Positions 1-9,529 of a DNA stretch of 64,000 nt are shown here, one piece after another; the first letter of the stretch is position 1, and each line of letters starts with the position of its first letter. The stretch is from Micromonospora tarapacensis (GTDB lineage Bacteria; Actinomycetota; Actinomycetes; Mycobacteriales; Micromonosporaceae): NCBI RefSeq assembly GCF_019697375.1, contig NZ_JAHCDI010000004.1, positions 5,195,324 to 5,259,323 on the forward strand, written 5' to 3'. A program made the translations under genes and the position numbers. The notes beneath the pieces are model-generated. The model searched no databases and was not told where the DNA came from. It saw only the letters and a list, made by a program, of their open reading frames with translations.

Positions 1-2
1 GT

Positions 3-260
3 GACGGCCGCACCTACCCGTTGCAGATGGGCTCGACCGTGATCGGCCGCGGCGACCAGGCCAACCTGCGCCTGCCGGACGTCGGCATCTCCCGGCGACA
101 CGCCCGGCTGGACTTCGACGGTGGGCAGGTCGTGCTGACCGACCTCGGTTCGACCAACGGCACCATGGTCAACGGCCAACGGGTCTCCGCCGTGGCGTTG
201 AACCCCGGTGACATGGTCCAGCTCGGCACAACCACCCTGACCTTCCGCGTGGACGGCTGA
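3..260 (+). CDS. fhaA: FhaA-type FHA-domain protein, C-terminal fragment
   Basis: Only the last ~85 codons are in the window; the gene begins upstream. The visible part is one forkhead-associated (FHA) phosphothreonine-binding domain with GRG near its start, SRRHARL, and LGSTNGTMVNG. In family members an N-terminal DUF3662 domain precedes it. FhaA binds phosphorylated partners of the PknA/PknB kinases and helps control peptidoglycan synthesis. It is followed after 6 bp by fhaB and then pstP, the conserved actinobacterial order, which supports FhaA rather than another FHA protein. Confidence 0.85.
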   Translation, partial: DGRTYPLQMGSTVIGRGDQANLRLPDVGISRRHARLDFDGGQVVLTDLGSTNGTMVNGQRVSAVALNPGDMVQLGTTTLTFRVDG

Positions 261-266
261 CCCGCC

Positions 267-755
267 TTGCCGGAACTCGTCATCACCGTCGCCCGGTTCG
301 GATTCCTCGTCCTGCTGTGGATCTTCGTGTTCACCGTGGTCGGCGTCATCCGCCGGGACCTCTTCGCGGGGGCCCGCTCGGGCCGGCTGGTGGCCGCGCC
401 CCGGGCGGTGGGCGCGTCGACCGGCCAGGCGGCGGCGAAACCGGCAAAGGCGAAGCGGGGCCGGGCGGCCCACCAGTTGGTGGTGACCGCGGGCCAGTTG
501 GCCGGCACGCGGATCACGTTGGGTGAGGCTCAGATAACCATCGGTCGGGCCGAGGACTCCACCCTCGTCATCACCGACGACTACGCCTCGGCGCGACACG
601 CCCGACTCGTCCCGCGGGACGGGCAATGGTTCGTCGAGGACCTCGGCTCGACTAACGGGACGTACCTCGATCGCGCTAAGGTCACCGGACCGACCCCCGT
701 CCCCCTCGGCGTGCCGATCCGAATCGGGCGCACCTCTCTCGAATTACGGCCATGA
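267..755 (+). CDS. fhaB: FhaB (FipA-like) membrane-anchored FHA protein
   Basis: This 162-residue protein has an N-terminal membrane segment (about residues 9-27) and a C-terminal FHA domain (about 85-160) with SARHARL and DLGSTNGTYLD phosphopeptide-loop motifs. The TTG start is chosen because the LPELVI-type N terminus with immediate hydrophobic segment is how the family begins; no strong ribosome binding site is visible. The stop overlaps the pstP start by 4 bp (ATGA), so the two are probably translationally coupled. In mycobacteria FhaB links kinase signalling to the divisome; that role is inherited from the family, not shown here. Confidence 0.85.
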   Translation: MPELVITVARFGFLVLLWIFVFTVVGVIRRDLFAGARSGRLVAAPRAVGASTGQAAAKPAKAKRGRAAHQLVVTAGQLAGTRITLGEAQITIGRAEDSTLVITDDYASARHARLVPRDGQWFVEDLGSTNGTYLDRAKVTGPTPVPLGVPIRIGRTSLELRP

Positions 756-2231
756 CTCTGACCCTGCGCTACGCGGCCCACAGCGACCGCGGTCTGATCC
801 GAGACGGTAACCAGGATTCCGTCTACGCCGGACCGCGGCTACTCGCCGTTGCCGACGGCATGGGCGGCATGGCCGCCGGTGACGTCGCCAGCAACATCGT
901 CATCGGTGCCATGGCGCCGCTGGACGAGGACGTCCCCGGTGACGCCCTGGTCGATGCGCTCCGCTCCGCCGTGGGCACCGCCAATCAGCAGCTCCGCGAG
1001 ACCGTGGAGGCCAACCCGCAGTTGGAGGGGATGGGCACCACGCTGACCGCGACCCTCTTCTCCGGCAGCAAGCTGGGCATGGTCCACATCGGCGACTCGC
1101 GGGCCTATCTCCTGCGTGACGGAGAGTTCGCGCAGGTCACCAAGGACGACACCTACGTCCAGATGCTCGTCGACGAGGGCCGGATCAGCCCGGAGGAGGC
1201 GAGCAGTCACCCCCAGCGCTCGCTGCTCACCCGGGCCCTGGACGGCCGCGACATCGACCCGGAGTACTCGGTCCGGCAGGTCCTGCCGGGCGACCGTTAC
1301 CTGATCTGCTCCGATGGTCTGTCCGGGGTGGTCAGCGCCGAGACCATCGCCGAGACGCTGCGGGAGTACGCCGACCCGCAGCAGTGCGTCGAGCGGCTCG
1401 TCCAACTCGCCCTGCGCGGCGGCGGCCCGGACAACATCACGGTGATCATCGCCGACGCCACCGACCGCGACATCGTCGAGGCCGCGCCGATCGTCGGCGG
1501 GGCGGCGGCCCGGGACCGGGGCATGGCCACCTCGGCGGACGTCTCCACCCCGGCCGCCCGCGCCTCGGCCCTCTCCGCCCCCGACCCGCCACCCCGGACG
1601 AGTCCGCCGCGAACGCCGACGACGAGCCGGAGGCCCGCCGCCGCCCGCTGCGTGCGCTCGCGATGGCGACCGCCCTCATCGTGATCGTCGGCGGCGGGGT
1701 GTTCGCCGGGTGGAGCTACACCCAGCGGCAGTACTACGTCGGTGCGACGGAGAACGGTCAGGTGGCCGTGTTCCGCGGGATCCAGGGCCAGATCGCCGGC
1801 ATGGATCTCTCCAGCGTGCACTCGGAGAGCACCGCCGAGCTGGACGACCTCACCCTCGCCGCACAGGAACAGGTCAAACAGGGCATCCCGGCCCGGAGTG
1901 AACCGGACGCGGAACGGCGGCTGGCCGAGCTGACGATGGACAGCCCGACCAACGTCAACCTCAAGCCGCTCTGCCCACTCACGCCGAGCCCGGCCCCCAC
2001 GGCGGACCTGCCCTCCCCGACCCCGAGTGCGCTGGCCGGTTCGCCGAGCCCAGCCGGTTCGCCGAGTCCGGGGGCAGTGCCCCGGCCTCACCGGCGGGCG
2101 GATCCGCGGCCCCGTCGACCGCCACGCCCGACGGCACATCCGCGACCGCACCGGCCAGCACGCCCGACGCCCCGCCCACCGAAGCCTTCTCGCCGACGGT
2201 CGACCCGGCGGCCTGCCGGTCGCCCGAATAG
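752..2231 (+). CDS. pstP: PstP PP2C-family Ser/Thr phosphatase, read through two apparent frameshifts
   Basis: PstP dephosphorylates PknA/PknB and their targets. The catalytic domain (residues 1 to ~245) carries the PP2C metal-binding motifs ADGMGGMAAG, GDSRAY, SDGLSG and GGGPDNITVI. The frame then breaks near 1583-1592: a second frame supplies the membrane helix (coded about 1663-1720, ATALIVIVGGGVFAGW) and the outer segment. A second break at the G run 2070-2074 moves into a third frame coding an Ala/Pro/Ser/Thr-rich tail that ends TAG at 2229. Both breaks behave as one missing base, and the reconstructed product (~492 aa) has normal PstP length and topology. Sequencing error is more likely than a dead gene, because its partners are intact. 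Confidence 0.8.
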
Positions 2232-2257
2232 GCACCGGCACCGACCCGAGGACGATC

Positions 2258-3748
2258 GTGACCGCAGCGGCCACCCCGGCATCCTCGCCCGCGACCGCGG
2301 GCGAGCGACCCGGCGTACGCATGGCCCGGTCCCGCCGCAACGCCGAACTGTCGCTGCTGTTCCTCGCGATGGCCCTGGTGGCCGCGTACGGTGCGATGGT
2401 CGAGGCGAAGGTGCTCGACACGGTCACCCCGGGATTCTGGGTGCCGGCCGCCGCGCTCACCGCGGTGTTCCTCGGCATGCACCTGGTGATCAGGTTCCTC
2501 GCGCCGTTCGCCGATCCGGCCCTGCTGCCGGCGGTGGCCCTGCTCAACGGCCTCGGGGTGGGCTTCCTGCGCCGGCTCGACCTGGCCCGGGCGACCCCCG
2601 AGGAGCGGGCCGACCTGACCATCTTCGCCGGCATCGGTGGCCGGCAGTTGGCCTGGACGCTGATCTCGGTGATTCTCGCCGCCACCCTGCTGGCCGTGAT
2701 GCGTGACCACCGGTCGGTCTCCCGGTACGCGTACACCCTGGGGTTGGCGGGCATCGTGCTGGTCATGCTGCCGGCGGTGCTGCCGGCCAGCATCTCCGAG
2801 ATCAACGGCGCGAAGCTCTGGGTACGCATCGGCAGCTTCTCCATCCAGCCCGGCGAGTTCGCCAAGCTCGCCCTGCTGGTCTTCTTCGCCTACTACCTGG
2901 TGCGCAAGCGTGAGGTGCTGTCGCTGGCGAGCCACCGGTTCCTCGGCATCGACTTTCCGCGCGGGCGCGACCTCGGCCCGGTGCTCGTGGTCTGGGTGAT
3001 CAGTCTGCTGGTCCTCGTCTTCGAGAAGGACCTGGGCACCTCGCTGCTCTACTTCGGCATGTTCGTGGCCACGGTCTACATCGCCACCGAACGGGTCAGC
3101 TGGCTACTCATCGGTCTGGTTCTCTTCTTCGGTGGCGCCTACCTCGCGTACGTGCTCGGCGAGGCGGTGGGCGGGCCGTTCGCGAACTTCTACCTGCGGG
3201 CGCAGATCTGGCTGGATCCGTTCGCCCAGCCGTACGACGACGGCTACCAGCTGGTGCAGGGGCTGCTCGCGTTGGGCACCGGCGGGTTGTTCGGCGCCGG
3301 GCCAGGCGGTGGCCAGCCGCTGCTGCTGCCCGAGGTGCAGAACGACTTCATCTTCGCCGGCATCGGCGAGGAGATCGGCCTGTTCGGCCTCTCCGCGCTG
3401 CTGGTGATCTACCTGCTGATCGTCGAGCGGGGACTGCGGGCCGCGCTGGCGGTGCGGGACTCGTTCGGCAAGCTGCTCGCCGGCGGGCTGGCGTTCACCC
3501 TCGCGTTGCAGGTTTTCGTGATCGTCGGCGGGATCAGCAAGCTCATCCCGCTCACCGGTCAGACCACGCCGTTCCTCTCCGCCGGTGGCTCCTCGCTGAT
3601 GGCGAACTGGCTGCTCATCGCGGTGCTGCTGCGGGTATCCGACGCCGGCCGGCGCCCGGTCAACGGCGTCGGCGGCAAGGTGAACCGCCCCTCCGGCGGC
3701 CCGCCCGAGCAGTTGCACGGTGCACCCACGGAGGTGATCAAGCCGTGA
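2258..3748 (+). CDS. rodA: RodA/FtsW-family peptidoglycan glycosyltransferase
   Basis: This SEDS-family membrane protein polymerises lipid II during elongation with its partner PbpA. About ten membrane segments run through the 496 residues. Recognisable SEDS blocks include ASISEINGAKLWVRIG, GEFAKLALLVFFAYYL, FEKDLGTSLLYFG, VQNDFIFAGIGEEIGLFG and GQTTPFLSAGGSSLMANW. The GTG start at 2258 follows a short purine stretch (GAGGAC) and lies 26 bp after the reconstructed pstP stop; the open frame extends further upstream but that part overlaps pstP and has non-coding composition. The stop overlaps pbpA (GTGA), so the pair is probably co-translated. Confidence 0.9.
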   Translation: MTAAATPASSPATAGERPGVRMARSRRNAELSLLFLAMALVAAYGAMVEAKVLDTVTPGFWVPAAALTAVFLGMHLVIRFLAPFADPALLPAVALLNGLGVGFLRRLDLARATPEERADLTIFAGIGGRQLAWTLISVILAATLLAVMRDHRSVSRYAYTLGLAGIVLVMLPAVLPASISEINGAKLWVRIGSFSIQPGEFAKLALLVFFAYYLVRKREVLSLASHRFLGIDFPRGRDLGPVLVVWVISLLVLVFEKDLGTSLLYFGMFVATVYIATERVSWLLIGLVLFFGGAYLAYVLGEAVGGPFANFYLRAQIWLDPFAQPYDDGYQLVQGLLALGTGGLFGAGPGGGQPLLLPEVQNDFIFAGIGEEIGLFGLSALLVIYLLIVERGLRAALAVRDSFGKLLAGGLAFTLALQVFVIVGGISKLIPLTGQTTPFLSAGGSSLMANWLLIAVLLRVSDAGRRPVNGVGGKVNRPSGGPPEQLHGAPTEVIKP

Positions 3749-5250
3749 ACGCACCCCTGCGGCGAGTCGGTATCGTCGTCATCGTCCTGTTCGGCCTGCT
3801 CTTCGCGAACCTGAACTGGATCCAGGCCTACAAGGCCGACGAGTACCGCACCAGCGACTACAACGGCCGCGTCCAGGTCGCCAAGTACGACCGCAAGCGC
3901 GGCAACATCGAGGCCGGCGGCACCGCCCTGGCGGTCAGCAAGGAGACCGACGGCGAGCTGAAGTACCTGCGCACCTACCCGGGCGGTGCGAAGTACGCCC
4001 ACGTGCTCGGCTACGAGCCGGTCAACGGCACCGCCACCGGCCTGGAGCGCGTCGAGAACGACTTCCTCGCCGGCACCAGCGACCAGCTCATCGTCAACCG
4101 GCTGCGGGACATGGTCACCGGCGACCGCACCGCCGGCGGCAACGTGCTGCTCACCCTCTCCCGGCAGGCCCAGGACACCGCGTACGACGAGTTGCGCAAC
4201 AACAACGTCGGGGCGACCAAGGGTGCGGCGATCGCCATCGACCCGAGTACCGGGGCGGTGCAGGCGCTGGTCTCCATGCCCAGCTTCGACCCGAACCCGC
4301 TGGCCAGCCACGACACCAACGAGGCGACCTCGGCGTACAACGAGCTCGAACAGGCCGCCGGACGGCCGCTGCGCAACCGGGCGCTCGCCGAGGTGTTGCC
4401 CCCCGGCTCCACCTTCAAGATCGTGGTGGCCGCCGCCGCGCTGGAGAACGGCATCGGAAAGGAGACCCAGATCCCGGCCGGTTCGAGCTACACCCCGCCC
4501 ACCTCCGGCGAACCGATCCGCAACGCCGCGCCGTCGATCTGCCCCCAGGCCCAGGTCACCCTGATGACCGCGGTCACCGACTCCTGCAACACCGGGTTCG
4601 CCAAGCTCGGCGTGCAGCTCGGGCCGGACGTGATCAAGGAGAAGTCCCGGCAGTTCGGGTTCGAGCAGGAGGATCTGACCGTCGGCCGGCTCGGCGAGGG
4701 CGGTCTGGGGGTGGAGGCCAGCCGGACCGGCAGCATGGAGAACCCGGACGGCGGTGTGGACCCGGCGGCGCTGGCCCAGTCCTCCATCGGGCAACGCGAC
4801 GTGCGGATGACCCCGTTGCAGGGCGCCATGATCGCCGCGGCGGTGGCCCACAACGGCAGCCAGATGCGGCCGTACCTGGTGCGCCAGCTGCTGGCACCGG
4901 ACCGCACCACCGTCTACGACACCGCGGACCCGCGCGAGCTGCGCCGGCCGGTCAGCGGCCAGGTCGCCGCCGACCTGCGGGACATGATGGTCAGCGTGGT
5001 CGAGAACGGCACCGGGCGCAACGCGCGGATCAACGGCTACACCGTCGGCGGCAAGACCGGCACCGCACAGTCCGCGCCCGACCGGCCCGACCACGGCTGG
5101 TTCATCGGCTTCGCGCTCGACTCCAACGGCAACGCGGTCTCGGCCGTCTGCGTCGTCCTGGAGGAGGCCGGCAGCGGCGGCAGCGCCGAGGCCGCCCGGA
5201 TCGCCGGCCGGATCATGCGGGCCGCCATCGCCCAGCCCGGGGGGCGCTGA
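3745..5250 (+). CDS. pbpA: PbpA, class B penicillin-binding protein (transpeptidase)
   Basis: PbpA cross-links peptidoglycan outside the membrane in partnership with RodA. An N-terminal membrane anchor (residues ~8-26) precedes the transpeptidase domain, which shows all three active-site motifs: SxxK at 222-225 (STFK), SxN at 280-282 (SCN) and KTG at 437-439 (GGKTGTAQ). The length, 501 residues, is normal for actinobacterial PbpA. The GTG start overlaps the rodA stop by 4 bp. In mycobacteria this protein is a PknB substrate, which fits the kinases just downstream. Confidence 0.92.
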   Translation: MNAPLRRVGIVVIVLFGLLFANLNWIQAYKADEYRTSDYNGRVQVAKYDRKRGNIEAGGTALAVSKETDGELKYLRTYPGGAKYAHVLGYEPVNGTATGLERVENDFLAGTSDQLIVNRLRDMVTGDRTAGGNVLLTLSRQAQDTAYDELRNNNVGATKGAAIAIDPSTGAVQALVSMPSFDPNPLASHDTNEATSAYNELEQAAGRPLRNRALAEVLPPGSTFKIVVAAAALENGIGKETQIPAGSSYTPPTSGEPIRNAAPSICPQAQVTLMTAVTDSCNTGFAKLGVQLGPDVIKEKSRQFGFEQEDLTVGRLGEGGLGVEASRTGSMENPDGGVDPAALAQSSIGQRDVRMTPLQGAMIAAAVAHNGSQMRPYLVRQLLAPDRTTVYDTADPRELRRPVSGQVAADLRDMMVSVVENGTGRNARINGYTVGGKTGTAQSAPDRPDHGWFIGFALDSNGNAVSAVCVVLEEAGSGGSAEAARIAGRIMRAAIAQPGGR

Positions 5251-5251
5251 C

Positions 5252-6646
5252 ATGCTCAGTCCCGGGGTGCAGCTCGGCAACCGCTACCGCCTCGACGAGC
5301 GGATCGCCAGCGGCGGCATGGGTGACGTCTGGCGCGGCACCGACCAGGTGCTCGGGCGTACGGTGGCGGTCAAGAGCCTGCTGCCGGCGTTGCTGGACGA
5401 GCCGGGGTTCGCCGAGCGGTTCCGGGGCGAGGCCCGCACCATGGCGACGATCAACCATCCGGGCGTGGTCGACGTCTACGACTTCGGCAACGACCAGCAG
5501 ATCGCCTTCCTGGTGATGGAGTACGTCGAGGGCGACGCGCTGTCGGCCACGCTGAGCCGGGTCGGCCGGCTCACCCCGGCACGGACGATGGCGTTGGTGG
5601 CGCAGGCCGCCGAGGCACTGCACGCCGCCCACGTGAAGGGCATCGTGCACCGGGACGTGAAGCCCGGCAACCTGCTGGTGCGACCCAACGGCACGCTGGT
5701 GCTCACCGACTTCGGCATCGCCCGTTCCGACCTCGTTGGCCAGCTCACCGCGGCCGGCTCGGTGCTCGGCACCGCGTCGTACATCTCGCCCGAGCAGGCC
5801 ACCGGCCAGGTTGCCTCGCCCGCCTCCGACGTCTACGCCCTCGGTGTGGTCGCGTACCAGTGCCTCGCCGGGCGGCGGCCCTTCGAGGGCGACAACCCCC
5901 TCGACATCGCGATGCGGCACGTCCGGGAGGCCCCCAGGCCGCTGCCGTCCGACATCCCGCCCCAGGTCCGCGCGCTGGTGGAGCGGGCGTTGGCCAAGGA
6001 TCCGAAGGACCGCTGGCCGAGTGCCGCGGCGCTGGCCGGGGTGGCGCGACAGTTGAAGACGGCGCTGTCCCGGCAGGCGCGGGCCGCCGGCCCGGCCGCC
6101 CCGATCTCGGCGGCGCCCGCCTCGCCGGCGCCGGGCCGCGCGCAGGTGCCGGCGCCGCAGCCGCCGCGCCCACCGGTGGCGCCACACTCCCCGGCCGTGC
6201 CGTACTCCCCGGCGGCGGGGCATCGGCCGCCGGTGACCCACCAGCAGAGCCGCCCGCCGGTGGCGCAGCCGCCGCGACCGACCACGGTCGCGCCGGCCGC
6301 CCGACCGGCGGCGGGCTATCCGCGCGGGGCGGTCAACGGGCCACCGGGATACGCCCCGCAGCCCGGCCAGTCACGGCCGGTGCCTCGACGGTCACGTTCC
6401 GGAATGGCGTTCCTGGCGATCCTGCTGGGCGCACTGGTCCTTCTCTGTTCCGGCGTGATTTCCTACCAACTGCGGAACAACACCGGCGCCGGTGCGCCGG
6501 GCGGTCCTTCCGTGCGAGCGGTGACGTCCGACGCGCTGCGGCACGACGGACGAGACGATCCAGCCGGTACGGCGTACCGTCGACTGGATCGGCCCCGACC
6601 GGGCGGCGACGCGACGACGACGAGCGAAGGACGACAAACGCGATGA
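5252..6646 (+). CDS. pknA: PknA-type transmembrane Ser/Thr protein kinase
   Basis: This receptor-like kinase has its catalytic domain inside the cell (residues ~10-270): glycine loop ASGGMGDV, VAVK with Lys41, HRDVKPGN with catalytic Asp135, DFG 153-155, and an APE-like SPEQ. A Pro-rich linker (~280-380) leads to one membrane helix (~385-405) and a short outer tail without PASTA repeats, which separates it from pknB. It starts 1 bp after pbpA and overlaps pknB by ATGA. The last ~45 residues are Arg-rich and of uncertain quality. Confidence 0.88.
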   Translation: MLSPGVQLGNRYRLDERIASGGMGDVWRGTDQVLGRTVAVKSLLPALLDEPGFAERFRGEARTMATINHPGVVDVYDFGNDQQIAFLVMEYVEGDALSATLSRVGRLTPARTMALVAQAAEALHAAHVKGIVHRDVKPGNLLVRPNGTLVLTDFGIARSDLVGQLTAAGSVLGTASYISPEQATGQVASPASDVYALGVVAYQCLAGRRPFEGDNPLDIAMRHVREAPRPLPSDIPPQVRALVERALAKDPKDRWPSAAALAGVARQLKTALSRQARAAGPAAPISAAPASPAPGRAQVPAPQPPRPPVAPHSPAVPYSPAAGHRPPVTHQQSRPPVAQPPRPTTVAPAARPAAGYPRGAVNGPPGYAPQPGQSRPVPRRSRSGMAFLAILLGALVLLCSGVISYQLRNNTGAGAPGGPSVRAVTSDALRHDGRDDPAGTAYRRLDRPRPGGDATTTSEGRQTR

Positions 6647-8415
6647 CAGCGCAGGCCCGCCTGCTCGGTGGCAGGTACCAGGTCGGCGAGCTGCTCGGCT
6701 ATGGCGGAATGGCCGAGGTGCATCGCGGTCGTGACCTGCGACTCGGCCGGGACGTCGCGATCAAGATGCTCCGGGCCGACCTGGCCCGGGACGCCACCTT
6801 CCAGATGCGCTTCCGGCGGGAGGCGCAGAACGCCGCCTCGCTCAACCACCCGGCCATCGTCGCCGTCTACGACACCGGTGAGGAGCAGGCGCCGACCGGC
6901 GAGACCCTTCCGTTCATCGTGATGGAGTTCGTGAACGGGCGGACCTTGAAGGAGGTCCTGGGCGCCGAGGGTCGGTTGCAGCCCCGCCGAGCGCTGGAGA
7001 TCTGTGCCGACATCGGCGCCGCGCTGGATTTCAGCCACCGGCACGGCATCATCCACCGCGACATCAAGCCCGGCAACGTGATGCTCACCCAGACCGGCCA
7101 GGTCAAGGTGATGGACTTCGGCATCGCGCGGGCCCTGGCCAGCGGTGCCACCACGATGACGCAGACCAGCGCGGTCATCGGCACCGCCCAATATCTGTCC
7201 CCCGAGCAGGCCCGCGGCGAGGCGGTCGACGCCCGCTCCGACGTGTACGCCGCCGGCTGTGTGCTCTTCGAGCTGCTCTGCGGGCATCCACCGTTCGTCG
7301 GCGACAGTCCGGTCAGCGTCGCGTACCAGCACGTCCGGGAGGCCCCGCCGACGCCGAGCGACCTCAACCCGGACGTCAACCCCGCGGTCGACGCGATCGT
7401 GCTCAAGGCGCTGTCGAAGAACCCGCTCAACCGCTACCAGAGCGCCGGCGAGATGCGGGCGGATCTGCTCCGCGCGGCGGCCGGCCGGCCGGTGCTGGCG
7501 ACCCCGGTGATGCGCGAGGACGAGACCGTGGCGATGGCCGCGGCCGGCGGCGCGGGCTACCCGTCCGCGGGGGGGACGCAGACCCGGCAGATCCCGGCCC
7601 GGGTGGGCGACCCGCGCCAGCGCAAGGCTTCGTCCTGGCTGATCGCGATGTTCGCCGCGCTCGGCGTGCTCGCGGTGATCGCCCTGGTCGCCGCCCTGCT
7701 GCTGAACGAGCAGCCACCCGAGGACGCTCCGGTGCCGACGGTCACCGGGCTGAGCCAGGACGCCGCGTTCGCCCAGATCGAGCGGGACGGCTTCACACCC
7801 GCGCTCGGCGATCCGGTCTTCACCTCGGACTGCCGCGAGGGCACGGTGACCAACCAGACCCCGGCCGCCGGGGAGCGGGCCGAGCCGAACAGCGCGGTGA
7901 CCGTGCAGGTCTGCGGCGGCAAGCCCAAGGTGACCATCCCGACCGGCCTGGTCGGCAGCACCCGGGAGAGCGCCGAGACCCGCCTCGATGAACTCAAGCT
8001 CACCGTCGAGGTCGAAGAGAAGGACAGCGGGGAGCCGGCGGGTCAGGTGCTGGAGGTCAACCCGCCCTCCGGCGAGAAGGTGGCGGAGGGCAGCGAGGTC
8101 ACCCTCACCGTCTCCCGTGGCAATGTCGTGGCCGTGCCGGACGTGGAGGGCCTCACCGAGGCGGACGCGAAGCGGCAACTGGACAGCGCCGGCTTCGAGG
8201 CCGTTGTGGAGATCGGCCCCGAGGTGCCCGCGAACGAGGCCGGCCGGGTGGTGGACCAGAACCCGAACGCCGACACTCCGCGCACCAAGGGCAGCAAGGT
8301 GACGATCGTCGTGTCGGTCGAGGAGCCGGAGGAAGAACCGGATCCGTCGACCCAGACGCCGCCGCCGACCGGAGACCCGACGACCCCGCCGCCCGACGGC
8401 GATGACGACGGCTGA
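6643..8415 (+). CDS. pknB: PknB, PASTA-domain Ser/Thr protein kinase
   Basis: The kinase domain covers residues ~10-275 (Lys41, HRDIKPGN with Asp140, DFG 158-160, a Thr-rich activation loop at 170-176). After a juxtamembrane stretch and a membrane helix (~331-354) come three PASTA repeats (about 363-424, 428-491, 495-560) and an acidic Pro/Thr tail. PASTA repeats bind muropeptides or lipid II and tie kinase activity to wall synthesis. The 590-residue length is close to the mycobacterial kinase, which carries four repeats. It is the last gene of the operon; the next gene is on the opposite strand. Confidence 0.95.
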   Translation: MTAQARLLGGRYQVGELLGYGGMAEVHRGRDLRLGRDVAIKMLRADLARDATFQMRFRREAQNAASLNHPAIVAVYDTGEEQAPTGETLPFIVMEFVNGRTLKEVLGAEGRLQPRRALEICADIGAALDFSHRHGIIHRDIKPGNVMLTQTGQVKVMDFGIARALASGATTMTQTSAVIGTAQYLSPEQARGEAVDARSDVYAAGCVLFELLCGHPPFVGDSPVSVAYQHVREAPPTPSDLNPDVNPAVDAIVLKALSKNPLNRYQSAGEMRADLLRAAAGRPVLATPVMREDETVAMAAAGGAGYPSAGGTQTRQIPARVGDPRQRKASSWLIAMFAALGVLAVIALVAALLLNEQPPEDAPVPTVTGLSQDAAFAQIERDGFTPALGDPVFTSDCREGTVTNQTPAAGERAEPNSAVTVQVCGGKPKVTIPTGLVGSTRESAETRLDELKLTVEVEEKDSGEPAGQVLEVNPPSGEKVAEGSEVTLTVSRGNVVAVPDVEGLTEADAKRQLDSAGFEAVVEIGPEVPANEAGRVVDQNPNADTPRTKGSKVTIVVSVEEPEEEPDPSTQTPPPTGDPTTPPPDGDDDG

Positions 8416-8559
8416 AGCGGCGGCGGGGATGTCCTGCCGTCCTTCCCCCCGTTCCGCCTTTCCGGCGAGTGACCCACCGATTTCCGCGGCAGGAGGCCCA
8501 GCGGTGAATGGCGGGGTGCCGGCCGCCGTGACCTCACCCGTGACGGACGCCCTGGCAGG

Positions 8560-8573
8560 CTGAGCGCGCTCAG
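8560..8573. repeat. 14-bp perfect palindrome at the end of pabA
   Basis: CTGAGCGCGCTCAG is self-complementary and covers the stop codon of the minus-strand pabA gene. The convergent 154-bp gap between pknB and pabA shows no clear rho-independent hairpin, so this could be part of a weak bidirectional end signal or chance in GC-rich DNA. Confidence 0.3.
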
Positions 8574-9220
8574 GTGGTGGCGAAGGCGGCGCGGCGGCGG
8601 GCGTCGACCTCGGCGGCCAGCTCCGGTGCGCGCTCCAACGCCTCGGGGTGACCAGCGGCGGCGAGCCAGTTGGCCAGCATCAGGTGACCGCCCTCGGTGA
8701 GCACCGACTCCGGGTGGAACTGGACGCCCTCGATCGGCAGGGTGCGGTGGCGCATCGCCATCACGATCCCGGAGGCCGTCCAGCCGGTCACCCTCAGCTC
8801 GGTCGGCAGTGTCTCGCGCAGCACCGCGAGGGAGTGGTATCGGGTCGCCGTGAACGGGTCGGGCAGGCCGGCGAGGACGCCCGTGTTGTCGTGCCGGACC
8901 TCCGAGGTCTTGCCGTGCAGCAGCTCGGGGGCGCGGGTGACGGTGGCCCCGAACGCCTCGCCGATGGCCTGGTGACCCAGGCACACCCCGAAGATCGGCA
9001 GTTTCCCGGCATACGCATGGATGACGTCGAGGCAGCTGCCGGCCCGGTCGGGCGTGCCCGGCCCCGGTGAGAGCAGGATGCCGGCCACACCGACCCGGCC
9101 CACCTCGGCCACGTCGATCTCGTCGTTGCGTCGTACCTCGCACTCGACGCCGAGCTGGCCGAGGTACTGCACCAGGTTGAAGACGAACGAGTCGTAGTTG
9201 TCGATCACCAGGACGCGCAT
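8570..9220 (-). CDS. pabA: Glutamine amidotransferase, PabA/TrpG class
   Basis: This class I glutamine amidotransferase releases ammonia for anthranilate or 4-amino-4-deoxychorismate synthase. Motifs are FGVCLGHQAIGEAFG (nucleophile Cys), LLSPGPGTPDRAG (oxyanion region) and GVQFHPESVLT (catalytic His). The ATG is chosen because the family N terminus MRVLVIDNYDSFVFNL begins there. The mycobacterial homologue in the same position is named trpG. No synthase partner is nearby, so the choice between folate and tryptophan roles is open. The 216-residue length is typical. Confidence 0.88.
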   Translation of the reverse strand: MRVLVIDNYDSFVFNLVQYLGQLGVECEVRRNDEIDVAEVGRVGVAGILLSPGPGTPDRAGSCLDVIHAYAGKLPIFGVCLGHQAIGEAFGATVTRAPELLHGKTSEVRHDNTGVLAGLPDPFTATRYHSLAVLRETLPTELRVTGWTASGIVMAMRHRTLPIEGVQFHPESVLTEGGHLMLANWLAAAGHPEALERAPELAAEVDARRRAAFATT

Positions 9221-9224
9221 CGGC

Positions 9225-9527
9225 TCACTCGTCCTCGTCGGGTGGTGGGGTGTTGTTCCGATCGGTGTCGTACGGCAGGTCGTGCTCGTCGCCCGGTGGG
9301 GCGTCCTCGACCGAGCCGTCGTCACCGGGGATCACGTCGCCGCCGGGCCCGCCCGGAACGCCGGAGTCCTCCTGGGTCACCTGCACGTCGTCGAAGGGCA
9401 GCAGCGGCTCCGCCCAGGGGAACACCACATACCAGAGCAGCGCCACCGCCATGGTGGCGAGCAGCAGGCTGCCGGCGAGCTTGCCGGCCAGCCCGAAGGG
9501 AAGTTTGCGCCAGATCCACGCGTACAT
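9225..9527 (-). CDS. Small membrane protein with an acidic tail, sortase-linked
   Basis: This 100-residue protein has one membrane helix (~residues 13-35) followed by a very acidic Pro/Gly/Asp tail, presumably outside the cell. The ATG at 9527 lies 2 bp after the sortase stop, with GGGGA a few bases before it. I recognise no named domain. Its tight position between srtE and pabA suggests co-expression with the sortase, but it has no LPXTG or LAXTG motif and so is not an obvious substrate. Confidence 0.7.
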   Translation of the reverse strand: MYAWIWRKLPFGLAGKLAGSLLLATMAVALLWYVVFPWAEPLLPFDDVQVTQEDSGVPGGPGGDVIPGDDGSVEDAPPGDEHDLPYDTDRNNTPPPDEDE

Positions 9528-9529
9528 CG

